In this document: one piece after another, positions 53,598 to 64,000 of the stretch
How the letters are laid out: every line of letters starts with the position of its first letter
How positions within the stretch are numbered: position 1 is the stretch's first letter
Assembly (NCBI GenBank): GCA_001939145.1
Contig: LSRX01000371.1
Coordinates: 269,111-333,110 of the forward strand
Direction: 5' to 3'
Length of the DNA: 64,000 nucleotides
Source of the DNA: Symbiodinium microadriaticum
Taxonomy: Eukaryota > Sar > Dinophyceae > Suessiales > Symbiodiniaceae
The notes under the pieces: model-generated
The model's input: only the letters and a program-made list of their open reading frames with translations
Databases searched by the model: none
What the model was told of the DNA's origin: nothing
Program-made: the position numbers and the translations under genes

Positions 53598-53665
53598 TAA
53601 CATAACATAATGTAATATAGTAGAATGTAATAGAATGGAAAAAGTTAATATAACATAATATTGAT
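53598..53665. repeat. AT-rich pentanucleotide-like repeat (ATAAC/ATAGAATG)
   Basis: cataacataacataatgtaa and further degenerate units over about 65 bases. Confidence 0.9.
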
Positions 53666-53699
53666 ATTCACAGCCACCTGCTCTACGACTCTACGCTGC

Positions 53700-55600
53700 T
53701 ACGCCAAACTGGGGCACCAGCGTCCTTGAAGGCAGCGCATGATGTCAGAGTCCGCCTGAACCAGGGCAACCCGGCTTCCTTTCTGTGGCCATAGCAGCGC
53801 AGGGCTGCACCGACGAGGCCTCTTCCAGGCGCTTCCCGTATTTTGTGTCCTCCGACTCATGGGTAGAGGTGGCTGCCGATGTTTGTTTGACAAAAGATGT
53901 TGAAACAACGCCGGCTGAGAGTGGGGCGAGCAGGCTCATCCATCTTGGCTTCGGACCCTCACAATCTGCGCCGGTATCGACCTAAACGAAACTGATCCTT
54001 CTCCCAGGATACCGGTACTCGCAGGGAACATGCTCCCACTTGCTTCTTGAAGTTTCGGGCGTCTCATGCTTGCAAGGCTTAGTACTCACCGAGCACAGGA
54101 GCATTCGTGGAGAGCATTGCTGGGTTTCCAGAGCTTTTTGGGAGAGGGTTGGCATCGGAGTGGCATAGCTGAATGACAGGAGATGAAGGGGTGCATCCTC
54201 CCTGAGTTTTTGCAGTGACAGCTCGCTCTCTGTTCTGTCTGCTGCAAGGAAGGGGATTCGTTCAATATCACTCAGGCCAAGCAGGCCAAGCAACGGGCTG
54301 AGCTGCTGGCGGGCTTATCCTGATCTCGAGATCCCATGCAGCCTTTCGAGAACATGCCCTTGGTGCCGCAGCTTTGGCTCAGTGGACACCACCTTGGCTG
54401 CATGTTTCGATGGTCTGACTCAAAGTTCTGGGACATTTGGGACCACGAAAGCTTTTGATGGACACTGCCGCCACTACATCTACTCACTTGAATGCCGAGG
54501 CTGCGGCTGACAGTTGTCTGACGTGACGCACTGCTTGCAGACGTCTCTGCTGTGCCTGTTCGTTCTCTCTTCTCTCTCTTTCTCGCTTGCTTTGCTGCGG
54601 GCATAGGAAGGCTTCTGACATGTTTGCACAACTGGGGCACTAGCGCATCTGTGAATGGCAACTGTAGACTGTGAGGGCCATTGCCACACCTGTTTCAGCG
54701 CGGCATTGCTTGCAGCAAGAGCACCCTGTGGCTGCACCTGGGCAGCTACTACTTGACAAACCCTGCCTTCCGAAAGCCGAACGAATAACGTCATGGGAAA
54801 AGAAAGACAGTTCACAAGCGTTTGGGAAAGCCTCCGATAGCTCCTCCGCTTGTCGGCACATCTCCACGTGCAAGTTGACACACAAGCACACTGTATACTC
54901 TTGCTGGCGTGACACGTTGCGCTGACGAACGCCGTGTCCGGGGCGAGAGCGGCCTCTTATCGAACGGTGCTGGAAAATCTGGATAAGGGAGTTCCGGTAG
55001 CGACTTCATCGAAGGAGTCGATAGTGACATGACGCATACTAACAGTACTAACATGTACTGTTCCTTGGTCACCTTCCACATGCTAAGCTTAGGACCAAAA
55101 GAGCTGCTGCTCGACCAAAGGATTGCCTTTGTGAGAGATCTGCAGAAAAGCTCCGCAAACCTAAAAGCAGCACGTCCCTAACTTCTCGACTGATGCACAG
55201 ACGATCTGAAAGCTGACAGCGCTGCTTAGTCATGGCTACAGTACTTTTAGCCAATCAGATTGCACCCCAACGCACCCTGTGGTCAGTTGCAACTTGCACA
55301 TTTCGATGGATCCTGTATCTAGGAAGCGGTAAGCTCCCATCATCCTCGCGCCGAACACGTGCTTTGGACCTGTGCTGCCATAGCCAGGCACGACGCAGCA
55401 AGAAGTGGCTCTCTCGGCCACCAGTGAAGCCCAGTCACGTTCGAAAGCTGGAAGAAGCGACAAGCGATGAAGAGGCGAGCTATTCACATGCTTCTTGCAT
55501 CACTCGTTGAATCTTCCTCGATTGTCCTCTGCATGCAAGTCCTGAGATTGAGTGTAGCCTTCTCTCCCCAAGTAGGAACGCATCACTAGTGATACCTGGT
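53700..55600. other. No recognisable gene
   Basis: Minus-strand frames at 54272-54915 and 54812-55081 are open but show no motif. A Ser/Arg/Glu-rich patch at about 54570 (KASEKEREERTNRHSRD) is low complexity. Confidence 0.4.
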
Positions 55601-55653
55601 GCTTTTACACTGCAGCCCGTATAGATGCTATGCTAGAGTGAATGCCTAGCTGA

Positions 55654-55905
55654 TCACGTAGCAGCACTCTTGCTCGCTTTGCTGCGTTCTGTTGTGCTGA
55701 ACTGTGTTCTCGAGCCTGGCTTGACTTGCATGACAATGTCAGCTTGGTCTGCGTTCAACCGTGTGTGCAAGTTACCGCAAAAGATGAGCAAGGTATCCTG
55801 CAGTGTGAGAGTGAAGGCAAAAAGGTCGTAGAACTCGCGGAAGGACTGCGTGCACATGTCGCCTTCGGTCGGATACGTCGACTCGATTTTCCAGCTTTAT
55901 GATGA
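55654..55905 (-). CDS. Candidate 3' exon, unassigned
   Basis: A minus-strand frame reads IESTYPTEGDMCTQSFREFY, then DLFAFTLTLQDTLLIFCGNL and NADQADIVMQVKPGSRTQF. It ends with a Ser/Lys-rich tail and a stop at 55654. Composition is strongly protein-like. No family is recognised. Confidence 0.4.
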
Positions 55906-56062
55906 ACAGAACTTCATGAATTTGACGCTTCCTGCCTGCTGGCTCCAGCAATGACCGGAAATCCTTTGTCAGGAAGGCGAGGAAGGAGACACCATAAAGG
56001 CAGCTGCTTTGGAGCAGAAGGCGCTTTCAAGCAAGGCTGTACTCATCAAGTCGAGCCGTCAT

Positions 56063-56560
56063 TCATGATTCCGCAGAGAAACCCCACCAAGAAGGAAACG
56101 AGCCCTCGACGTGCTCGATGCAGCTTGATGTGACGGCCACCTCATTTATCCGAGACTCGTGGCACCGATGATTGCGATGCGTCTCGACATGATTCCAAAG
56201 CCTCTGAGCTGTCAGCCTTAACACAAAAAGGCGACAGCAGGTCGAAATCGATCCTGTGGATGCAAGGCCGTCAGGTGCAAGCGATCCGCAAGCCCCAAGT
56301 GTCTGCATGAACTGAGCCACTAACAGAAGAGGGCGCCCTCTTCTCCGAAGAATGTTCGGCATCTGCCATACGAGTACAAGCCAAGAACATCCAAGAACTT
56401 GATGGGGCCCGGAGCGTGTTTTCAACCTAATCCGGAAGAGGCAGTTTCCCGTTCCTTCAGGATGACTCGCTTGGCCGATATACTGGGACATCTCGGCATG
56501 TATCTCTCTGACCACAGCCGGGTTGTGAAGCATGCTACCAAACTGTTTAGCGCTCGTCAC
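56063..56560 (-). CDS. Unassigned open frame
   Basis: The first part of a 165-codon minus-strand frame, AKQFGSMLHNPAVVREIHAE then MSQYIGQASHPEGTG, is protein-like. Later residues are less so and may be intron. No domain is recognised. Confidence 0.3.
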   Translation of the reverse strand: MTSAKQFGSMLHNPAVVREIHAEMSQYIGQASHPEGTGNCLFRIRLKTRSGPHQVLGCSWLVLVWQMPNILRRRGRPLLLVAQFMQTLGACGSLAPDGLASTGSISTCCRLFVLRLTAQRLWNHVETHRNHRCHESRINEVAVTSSCIEHVEGSFPSWWGFSAES

Positions 56561-57066
56561 CCATGGCTAGGCTGTTAGATGCGCAGCATGCTAGCAGAGG
56601 TGACAATTCACAACATCAGGCAAAAGGATATGCAAAAGGAATACATTACTTCAATGCAAACTTCCTCTAAGGCTTCACACTCGATCACTCTAATGGCAAG
56701 CAATGCATATATGAAGAACATGTGAAAAGGAGTAGGCAAATTCCGCAAACAAATACAGAACAGTGTGAAGGCAAGTGAACGCCACTCTGCAACTGACCAT
56801 GGGACATGGGATGTGGCACCTTGTCCCTGCTCTCACATCGGGAAGCACTGGCAGAAACTTCTCTGCAGGGATCCGGATCTGCTGTTTGCAGGTCGGAGTG
56901 CAACCCCGGCGAACACACGCTTTGGAATGGTTGTCACAAGATGGTTCCGACCCAGGCAGGGGCAATGAGTAGAGACAGGTACAGTCGGGGCTTGTATTAT
57001 TGCGGCCTTCAGGTCGTTGTGGAACGCATCTTTGGCGACTCGCTGAATTGCCTGTCATAGCGGCTG

Positions 57067-57444
57067 TTAGAAGCAAGCGGAACTTGTTAGCACGACCAGA
57101 ATCAAGCGTGTTCCCAAAGTCCTAAACCCTAAAGGCTCCAGCAATGCCTGGATCACCTGGGGTCTTGCCTCCAAGACGTGGTCTGTGTCTGTGTCGGACC
57201 AATCCTGCATTCCAGTCGAGATGAGGCTGCCCACGAAACATATGCCAAGTCTGCTGCCTCGAGAAGTTGCTCTCCGTACATATGCCAATTGTTTCATTCT
57301 TTCCGGTTTGTGCTTCATTCTACGTCGCCGTGCTGCACGTTTCCTCACCAGCAGGGTAGAGTCTCTCCATGAACACCACCGTGCCTGCGGACGCAGGGTG
57401 GTAGTTAAAAATGCCTTTGTTCGTGCAAAGCCTGAATGCAGCAA
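57067..57444 (-). CDS. Unassigned open frame
   Basis: In a 125-codon minus-strand frame the segment SLISTGMQDWSDTDTDHVLE followed by ARPQVIQALLEPLGF is protein-like. It might be a downstream exon of the kinase-like gene at 57.8-58.0 kb, but it carries no kinase motif. Confidence 0.27.
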   Translation of the reverse strand: MLHSGFARTKAFLTTTLRPQARWCSWRDSTLLVRKRAARRRRMKHKPERMKQLAYVRRATSRGSRLGICFVGSLISTGMQDWSDTDTDHVLEARPQVIQALLEPLGFRTLGTRLILVVLTSSACF

Positions 57445-57759
57445 ATGCTGTTGCTACTGAAGTAACGGCCAACTTGCCTCTGAACTGTCCGCCCATATCC
57501 TGCTGCACACGGCCGTGTCCAAAAATTGCTGGGCCTCGGGATGGCAACATGCAGGGGTTGTGGTGCTGCAGCTAAGCTAACACGAAGTCTTATGGGTTGT
57601 GCGAGCAGTTGAAGTGCCAGTTGTATTCTGTATCAGCACTCGGCCGGGCACCGTAGCCGTGCAGGTCGGCAAGAAGCCCGTTTTGGACCGCTGCCCTGCT
57701 GTGTGCAAAGACAAACATGACTTTCAGTTCCCGGGTGCTGGTCTTGGCAGTGTCAGTGA

Positions 57760-57988
57760 AGCCTTGCGGCCTTGCCCAGCCTATGCACCCACGGTCGTTC
57801 GTTTTCACTGATGACCTTCGCAGCAACTGGGCCGAGCCTGGGCTCACTGCTTGGACTTGGACTCTGGCGGAGTTTTTGCAGAAGCTGCCGCAACTTCACA
57901 GAATGTATTCTGCCAGTATGGTGCCCTTTGCCTCAGGGCTTTACCCAAACACTTTGGAGAAGCTCCCCTCGCCCAGTAATTCCACATC
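57760..57988 (-). CDS. Protein-kinase-like N-lobe exons
   Basis: After a cag acceptor, a short exon at 57988-57945 reads DVELLGEGSFSKVFG, a textbook kinase glycine-rich loop (GxGxFxxVF). Removing 57838-57944 (GT-AG, 107 bp) joins it in frame to LGPVAAKVISENER, which supplies the VAxK lysine strand. The loop-to-lysine distance is a few residues shorter than usual. I could not find the catalytic loop (HRD) or DFG exons downstream, so this may be incomplete, decayed or interrupted by exons I cannot read. Confidence 0.48.
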
Positions 57989-57999
57989 CTGCCGTCCGG

Positions 58000-59351
58000 A
58001 GGTCAGGTGTTCTGAGACTCATGCTGACAGAATGATTCTAAGTCTGACGGCGAGTAGCCAAGCCAGCCTCAACTTGCTCACCTTCTCGCACTGCATATCT
58101 CGTTATGTCGAGCACATGCAGAATGATGTGGCCTTAGGATTTTCTACTTAGGGCCGATGCAAACCAGAGTCACTCAAGTCATGCGAAGCATTTGCAGCAA
58201 GTCGAAGCACAGGGAACAGCTGAAGCCGCAATGCTGCCGTCCCAGCTGCGGATGGTTTTCATCGCATCCACTTGACGAGGAAAATGCCTGTAGAATGCCT
58301 GGGCCCGCTGTCCCCAAGTCTGGCAGACGCCACTTCCGGTTGTTGAAAGCTGCAAGCACAGCCAGGCTCTGTGCTCAGAGGGCTTTTCTGCTATACGAAG
58401 TGTGAGTACGCCAATAACCGCGATAGAACATGCCGTGACATGCAATGCAACTACGCGTGATTGAAGGCGGGTGGGCTGCCGTGGCAGCTGCATGAGCCGA
58501 GGGGCATCCGCAGTGAACTTTCCCCAGCATCCTCTTAACAGCCTAGGTTCTTTGTTGCACCAAGACAGCGGACTCGTGTAAGCAAGCTTGGCACTGTGAA
58601 GATGATTGAAAAGAAACAAGCCAGGTTTGTAGCAGAATCTGGGTCAATGATATACTTAAAGCGACAAGAATGAGCCGCTTGAGGTTCCAGCCCCTTTGTT
58701 GTATTCAACACCTGGCCGACAAAGCATAGTAATGGACAGATATGGATAGAAGTGGCATCGCTGGCAGCGGATAGCGACACTGTTCCCGTCACATCTGCTA
58801 CCAGCGCTAAGTGCTTTTACCTAAGCAGGCTGCAGTGTCTGGTTCAAACTCAAGCCGTAGCTTTTCCCACGGAGTATGCGCATGCTCGCAAGACATTCCC
58901 TGACACTGCTTGCTTCGCAAGCTGAGTCCGTAAGACTGGGAACTAGGCGGCATCAGCAAAGGCCTGCTCGCTAGAGAGTCTGACCCACGTCACGCATTAG
59001 CCTGAAAGCGTCCCCTGTTCGAAATCGCTTGTCAGATCTTTCCCGTGAGTCGAGCGGATACAAGCCTTCCTAGTTTACAGGCGCATGGCTGCAAACGGGA
59101 CAACAATCTACACATGTCTAAACTCTACACATCCGGGTCGTTCCCCGGAGAGCCTGTGCTGTTCTGTTCAGAAAAGTCCTACTGTTGGGGCTGGCCGTAC
59201 TGTTCATGTTCCCCTCAGCCCTGGAAGGATACCTGGCTCCGGCTCTCCTCCGCAGAAATGTTCTCTTGTTTTTGTTGGCAGGTGGTGGCAGGGTCTTTTC
59301 TTCGAAGGGTTTATGCTGTTCGGCGCTCACACTCGGACAAGCCACGCGAGG
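58000..59351. other. No recognisable gene
   Basis: Frames on both strands are short and motif-free. One copy of a 23-base dispersed repeat lies at 59331-59353. Confidence 0.45.
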
Positions 59352-59966
59352 TTATTGCTTTTGAGGTGTTATTTTTAGCTTGATGCATTGAGCCAGGTGG
59401 GCAGAGCACTCGGCTTTGGGGTTACGTAGGGTGTTGACGGATGTGGCGGATATGCCGAGTTGTTTACATTGAGGACCCCTGTGAAACGCGTGCTCTAACT
59501 TTTCTTTTTCATACAACCTCAGAGTACATTGAAGTAAAGCGAATCTTGCGCGGTGACTCCAGTAAAGCTGGTGAGCGTCCTGTTCCAAGGCCTGGATCCA
59601 GTATTTTGCCTGCCGAAGCAAGGCCGAGCTAAGATCAGCTGCTACCAGGTTACTACCATGCATGTAATCCCCTGTGGACACTGACTGATATAATTCCGTC
59701 GCTCGAGAGTCTCCATTCGATCTCTCATGCCGGGCCTTGGGCCATGCTGGAGCTACCCAACCAGCAGCAGCAGCGGCATCGGCAACATCTGCACTGAGGT
59801 GATACACCTTCCAGCTGTTTGAGCAGCATGGGTGTGCAGCACCCCACTGGCCATTTCTGATGCTGGCACGGCCTTTTGCTTGCCTCCTGATGTGCTCAAG
59901 GAGAATGTGTTTCCCTGGCTGTGCACCTCTCAGAACAGATGAACGCATTGCCATCTCTGTTGTCAA
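59352..59966 (-). CDS. Unassigned open frame, likely contains a real exon
   Basis: The stretch of a 204-codon minus-strand frame from VYHLSADVADAAAAAGWVAP through ELYQSVSTGDYMHGSNLVAA, LSSALLRQAKYWIQALEQDA and HRARFALLQCTLRLYEKEKL (about 59810-59490) is helical and protein-like. No domain is recognised. Confidence 0.42.
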   Translation of the reverse strand: MTTEMAMRSSVLRGAQPGKHILLEHIRRQAKGRASIRNGQWGAAHPCCSNSWKVYHLSADVADAAAAAGWVAPAWPKARHERSNGDSRATELYQSVSTGDYMHGSNLVAADLSSALLRQAKYWIQALEQDAHQLYWSHRARFALLQCTLRLYEKEKLEHAFHRGPQCKQLGISATSVNTLRNPKAECSAHLAQCIKLKITPQKQ

Positions 59967-60125
59967 AGCGGTTCGCAGCCTTCAGCCCGGCCAGTTGCAG
60001 CATACCCACTGGTTCGCTTGAAACGAAGGTAGGCCCGTGCCACCACATTAGATGACCGCCTGCCACCACATGGTGTTGCTTGTACGCACCCATAGCGGCC
60101 GCATCATGCATGTTCACCCCGGTGA

Positions 60126-60186
60126 GCTATATATATATATATATACTATATATTTTATATATTACATATTATATATGATATATAGG
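60126..60186. repeat. AT-rich dinucleotide tract
   Basis: TATA repeats from about 60127 to 60150, continuing as degenerate TA/TAT sequence to about 60186. Confidence 0.95.
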
Positions 60187-60189
60187 TTG

Positions 60190-61250
60190 CATCATGTCCG
60201 GCCTTTTACTTCCATCCATCGGAGCTGCCAGCGTCCATGCCAAGCACCTTCGTCGATCTCAGGTGATTTGTGCCACAACTGATTCTCGCTTCAACACGAC
60301 GACCTCAAGCGAACATTATTGTCTGATGGGGGTGTGCAGGATGACGACGAATGCTCTGGTTCAGAAATAAAAAACGACAAACAAACACAGCAACATTCGC
60401 TTGAAAAAGCCTCACGAGTCTCCGGTGTTTCGCTCAGAGCGATTGCGTTTCTGGTGCTTTCTGGGCGAGGTCGGGCGTCATGAATGCTCATATCACAAGC
60501 CAACATCAGCCAGGACACTGGATTGCTTCAGCAGGGGCCCGGAAATTCGATGAGCTGTGTGGTTTAGCTGGTAGAACGACATGGTGCTTCCTCGGGGCGT
60601 GTCCTCATCACTTTGAGCATCTGGCTGCTCCTGGCGATAGAAGAAGTCAGAAAAAGACGGACAGGGGCCGTACAACAACCCAACATGCTTCATTTGAGGT
60701 GTACACAGTCCTGTGCTGGCGTGATTGGGCTGTCTGCGGCAGTGGACGTGCAGCTTATTTCCTCAATCGCGAGAGAATGCTAGGACCGTCAGCGCACCGA
60801 ATCGCAGTACACAAGTAACAGTCCATCTGCAAGGCATAGCGGCAGTTTCTTTGGTAGCGCTGTCTGGCTCCTGAATCGACTTGCACGGACGTTCTTTCGC
60901 CGGAGTGCTTGCTCGGGAAGCCTGCTCGGCCTGTACTGTAGCATCCACGGACCGCGGCTGCGAAAATCAGCATGGTTGAGCTTAGGAGGCCAACTCTCGC
61001 CTGCCTCTGCTCTAAGATAGCCGCCGCTAGGAGCAGCGACTTGATCTGGTAGCAAGGACGCCTCTATGAAACAAACGGAACATCAAGGCTACTGCACACC
61101 CCGGTGTGATGGCTGGTGGAGTCTCGCGGCAACACACTCTGCGACTCTGTGCCTGAGTGGTCTTCACCGTGCGCCTACGACTTAACCAAGTTGGATCCTT
61201 AAAGAGAAGAGCAGTTCGAGCCCGTCGCTTGACTGTAAGCACCAGAGCAC
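60190..61250. other. No recognisable gene
   Basis: Minus-strand frames at 60291-60518 (containing SIHDARPRPESTRNAIALSE) and 60755-61055 are open but carry no motif. Confidence 0.4.
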
Positions 61251-61251
61251 A

Positions 61252-62130
61252 TCACTCTCTTGCTGCTTGCTGGGCGGCTGGGGCGAAAAGGGCCCAGTTG
61301 AGTGGCCCACCAACTTTGTGAACCAGCGAAACTACTTCCGACAAAGGTCGCGCAGCCCATTCCGAGACAAGATCTGCAGGCAGGCCAGTACCTGGTCGAA
61401 GTGCTCTCCAATTCTGCGGTGTCGGCATGATTTTGCCATGGATGGAACGGAGCAAATGAGCGCCGAGACCCAGCCCGGTGCTCCGGCGCCGGAGCGTCTG
61501 AAGCTCGGCAGCCCGCCCGAGCTTTTCCTCCTGCAGTGCCTTGGAACCAAAAGTCATGTGACCGCCAGTACCGGCGTTGCAATACAGAGGCGTCCATGTG
61601 CTTGCCGCAGGGCTTTTTGAAACGCTTCGACGGAAAAGACCTGAGAGCACAGTTGGGACGATCGGCACTGAGACTTCCGCAAGAAGCTGCCACCAAGCAC
61701 TCCGCATACTGCGAGGCTGCAGTAGAGTGACTGAGGGGGAGCCAGCATCCCGTCCAAGAATGTCGTCATCGACGATGGTAGCACGCCGCACCTTTCACGT
61801 CGCACAGCTCAATGTACCCCCGCTGCAGGTACAGATCCCGACATGAACCCAAGATTCGACGGCCGAGTTCTAGTTTCTTCGTGACAAGTACCAAGCGCCC
61901 AAGTGCTGAATGCTTCGACATGGCACCCTTTCCACAACGCTGTCCAGCGTGAGGTCTGCAAGGTGCTGAATCTCCATCGTGACCGAAGCACTTGCGAACT
62001 GTCCAAAGACCTGCCGAAGTTGCGAGAAGCATACCAGTCGTCCTGCTGCCCTAGCCCTAGCACTGACCGATGCAGCCTCCTCCATCTTCGGTCTCTGAGC
62101 CGACAGTCTCCCACGTGCTACCACTGGTGC
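61252..62130 (-). CDS. Multi-exon gene of unknown family
   Basis: Three minus-strand segments look coding and run in order. SQLRQVFGQFASASVTMEIQ then HLADLTLDSVVERV lies at about 62030-61920, and LGRLVLVTKKLELGRRILGS then CRDLYLQRGYIELCDVKG at about 61910-61790. HMTFGSKALQEEKLGRAAEL then RSTGLGLGAHLLRSIHGKIM and VSLVHKVGGPLNWALFAPAA lies at about 61560-61260, with a stop at 61252. They lie in different frames, consistent with small introns. No domain is recognised. Confidence 0.43.
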
Positions 62131-62459
62131 CTTCGCCTCTGTGCTGAGCGTCAGCAAAAGAAAATAGGTGACTCTCATCGGATCTGCCTATGCTTTAACT
62201 CGCCATATAGGACATTGCAACTTGTCGGTCTTGTGCGTGCTCGCAATTGGGTCCCTCCCTCTGATCTTCTGCCTTCCTTTCCTCTGGCCCGCATCGCTCA
62301 CAGCCCAGGCCCAAGCAGCCAATCACGGCCAAATCAAAGCACGTCTTCTCCCTCTATACCTATCTGCTTTTCTGGTTCCGTCCTTCCCTGGCTTCGTAGG
62401 TTACACAGCAGTAACTGGATCATTGTCCTTCCATTGCTGCCCGCTTCCGCCGAGGGACA

Positions 62460-62656
62460 CCAACCGCATGTATGAAGACGTACTTCGTCCGTCGCAGGCG
62501 CCCCTCGCCGAATCCCAAGCGCAGCAAGCCGAAAAGTACGTCAGTCGGATGCGATTCATAGCCTCACAATGGTATTCGAGCACGGGGCTCGGCCCAAGTC
62601 AATTTGCGAAAGAGCGTGCGATGAAGGCTACAGATTTCTCACTTGTCCTGTTTTAG
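62460..62656 (+). CDS. Candidate plus-strand exon
   Basis: A plus-strand frame reads MYEDVLRPSQAPLAESQAQQ, then AEKYVSRMRFIASQWYSST, and ends at 62656. It is protein-like and, if real, would be the only convincing plus-strand coding piece in the window. The minus strand is also open here. Confidence 0.25.
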
Positions 62657-63192
62657 GCCGCGGCAGGATTTCATCTCCTCCAGGCTCCCGATTCCACCAC
62701 CCACAACTTTCAGGTTGACAGGATCAGCCTGGAAGAAGACCCAGTTCCACGCCTCGAGAGATGCAGGCGGCTCTGATACTTGCGATGCCTTGCAGTGACG
62801 AGGACTGCGCTCCAAGACCCCCGCGCCCATGGGCTCACCCACTGCTTTCAAGGCATCACGGCCGTTGTACAAGCTGGAGGCTGATGCTTGATAGGCACCT
62901 CTCCTGGAATTGCGCAGGCTGCGATAGCTGGCGAGTTGTCGTACAGTAGAGCAGAAGACGGACAGCTAGATTTCAGTAGCAAGGCTCTCCACAACATCGC
63001 TGCCGGACTTCTGCTCTGCATCGGTGGTACTTCTTGGCTCTGAGGAAGTCGCTGCAATTCCTGCAGCTTTGGCGGAAGACAGCTGCTGTTCCTTGGAAGT
63101 TCGGTGATCGAATGCTTCGACGTCACGGCATCTCCGACGGAAGCAATACGGGTACCTAGATTGACGATGCCAAAAAGGCACGAGCACTAGAG

Positions 63193-63560
63193 CTATGAAG
63201 GGAGTAGCTCTAGAGAGGCCAGAAGGACACAAACCCGCACCCCAACCGTAAACTTTCGGAAGATGATGTTTGATTGGCTAAACTTCCAACACGATTCCGG
63301 TAGTGTGTCGGATGGGCATGCGATGAGCTTATCTGCCTTATGTGTCAGCCAGTGTGCTGTTTGTCCATGGAGCAGAATCTGAGCACGCAGCAACAACAAA
63401 CCAAAGCACAAATCTACACTTGTACGCGGATGTGAACAAGAAGTTGGACAGCATGAAGACCAGTATTTCTGAGCCAAAGATTGATTGAGAGTACGGAGTT
63501 CCTTTCGGAGACAGTACAACAGCACAACCAATGTCTGAGAATGTGCACAACCTGCACTAG
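63193..63560 (-). CDS. Candidate membrane-protein exon
   Basis: Minus-strand frames contain EILVFMLSNFLFTSAY followed by RFVLWFVVAACSDSA (about 63475-63375), which could be a membrane helix pair. A second frame reaches a stop at 63193. No family is recognised. Confidence 0.25.
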
Positions 63561-64000
63561 AAAGGCATTAGAAGGAGCCCGACCCTCGGCGCTTCCAAGA
63601 TGCATATTGGGAGTGCAGCCACTTGACTGTATAGCCGTCAGATCCGTCCACAGTGAAGAATGGAAGCACCCGCTCGAGCAAATTGGACAGGCTTACCTCC
63701 TGAGAAACCCTCGAGTGAAGACCGTCCATATCCATGCAAACCGTGAACTAGAAGCATAAACTGATGTCTCCTCTGCTGTTTTGACCTCCACTGTGGCGTG
63801 AAACGCCTCTCCCATCTCCAAGCCCTCCCGCATCAAGCGTTGCACCTCCCGGGAAGACAACATCCCTTACTGTCCTAGGACCAGAGAAGAATCGCTTGCA
63901 TGACCTCTGGCATCACAAGTGCAACCCTTGCCTCAGGTGTAAGCTCGTTCGCACGGCCGCGGGCTATGGGCGAACATCTCTCTCCATTCACCTGGCTTCT

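Overview
The window looks like nuclear DNA of a dinoflagellate, most likely a Symbiodiniaceae-type or related alga. Composition is moderate. A 64-bp run of N at 16198-16261 shows it is a draft assembly. Microsatellites are abundant. The recognisable genes are cut into short exons by small introns (57-462 bp), and when I rebuilt reading frames across the domains most introns began with GC or GA rather than GT while still ending in AG. That is a known dinoflagellate habit. No bacterial operon, rRNA, tRNA or CRISPR signal was seen.

Every gene I can name lies on the minus strand, as in the long unidirectional gene arrays of dinoflagellates. From low to high coordinate they are: a mitochondrial-carrier (SLC25, peroxisomal-carrier-like) gene at 5.3-7.0 kb; an intronless MIF/tautomerase-family gene with a bipartite, plastid-like leader at 8.1-8.8 kb; a multi-RRM RNA-binding protein gene at 8.9-11.5 kb; a Pro/Ser-rich protein and neighbouring unassigned exons at 13.4-16.1 kb; an intronless 1351-codon helical-repeat protein gene at 19.8-23.9 kb; a single-domain voltage-gated cation channel at 29.6-32.9 kb; a coiled-coil protein at 35.3-37.1 kb; a multi-pass membrane protein with a Pro/Gly/Tyr tail at about 39-41 kb; a nicotinamide/nicotinate mononucleotide adenylyltransferase (NMNAT-like) gene at 45.9-47.1 kb; a MATE transporter fragment at 50.2-50.8 kb; and weaker ankyrin-like and protein-kinase-like exons at 52.4-53.2 and 57.8-58.0 kb. 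The genes do not form one pathway.

Between the genes are long stretches with no recognisable content, a tetranucleotide repeat field (17.46-17.95 kb), a TAC/ACC/ACG repeat field (43.1-43.6 kb), a 7-copy CTTCCGC heptamer cluster (41.6-41.8 kb), and a GC-rich island (26.7-28.0 kb) bounded by a 59-bp direct repeat, with a second 21-bp repeat on its left side. The island and the GC/GA-donor introns flanked by short direct repeats are the most interesting structures. Exon edges come from reading-frame and domain continuity by eye, without transcript data. Entries with confidence below about 0.4 are candidate exons, not established genes.
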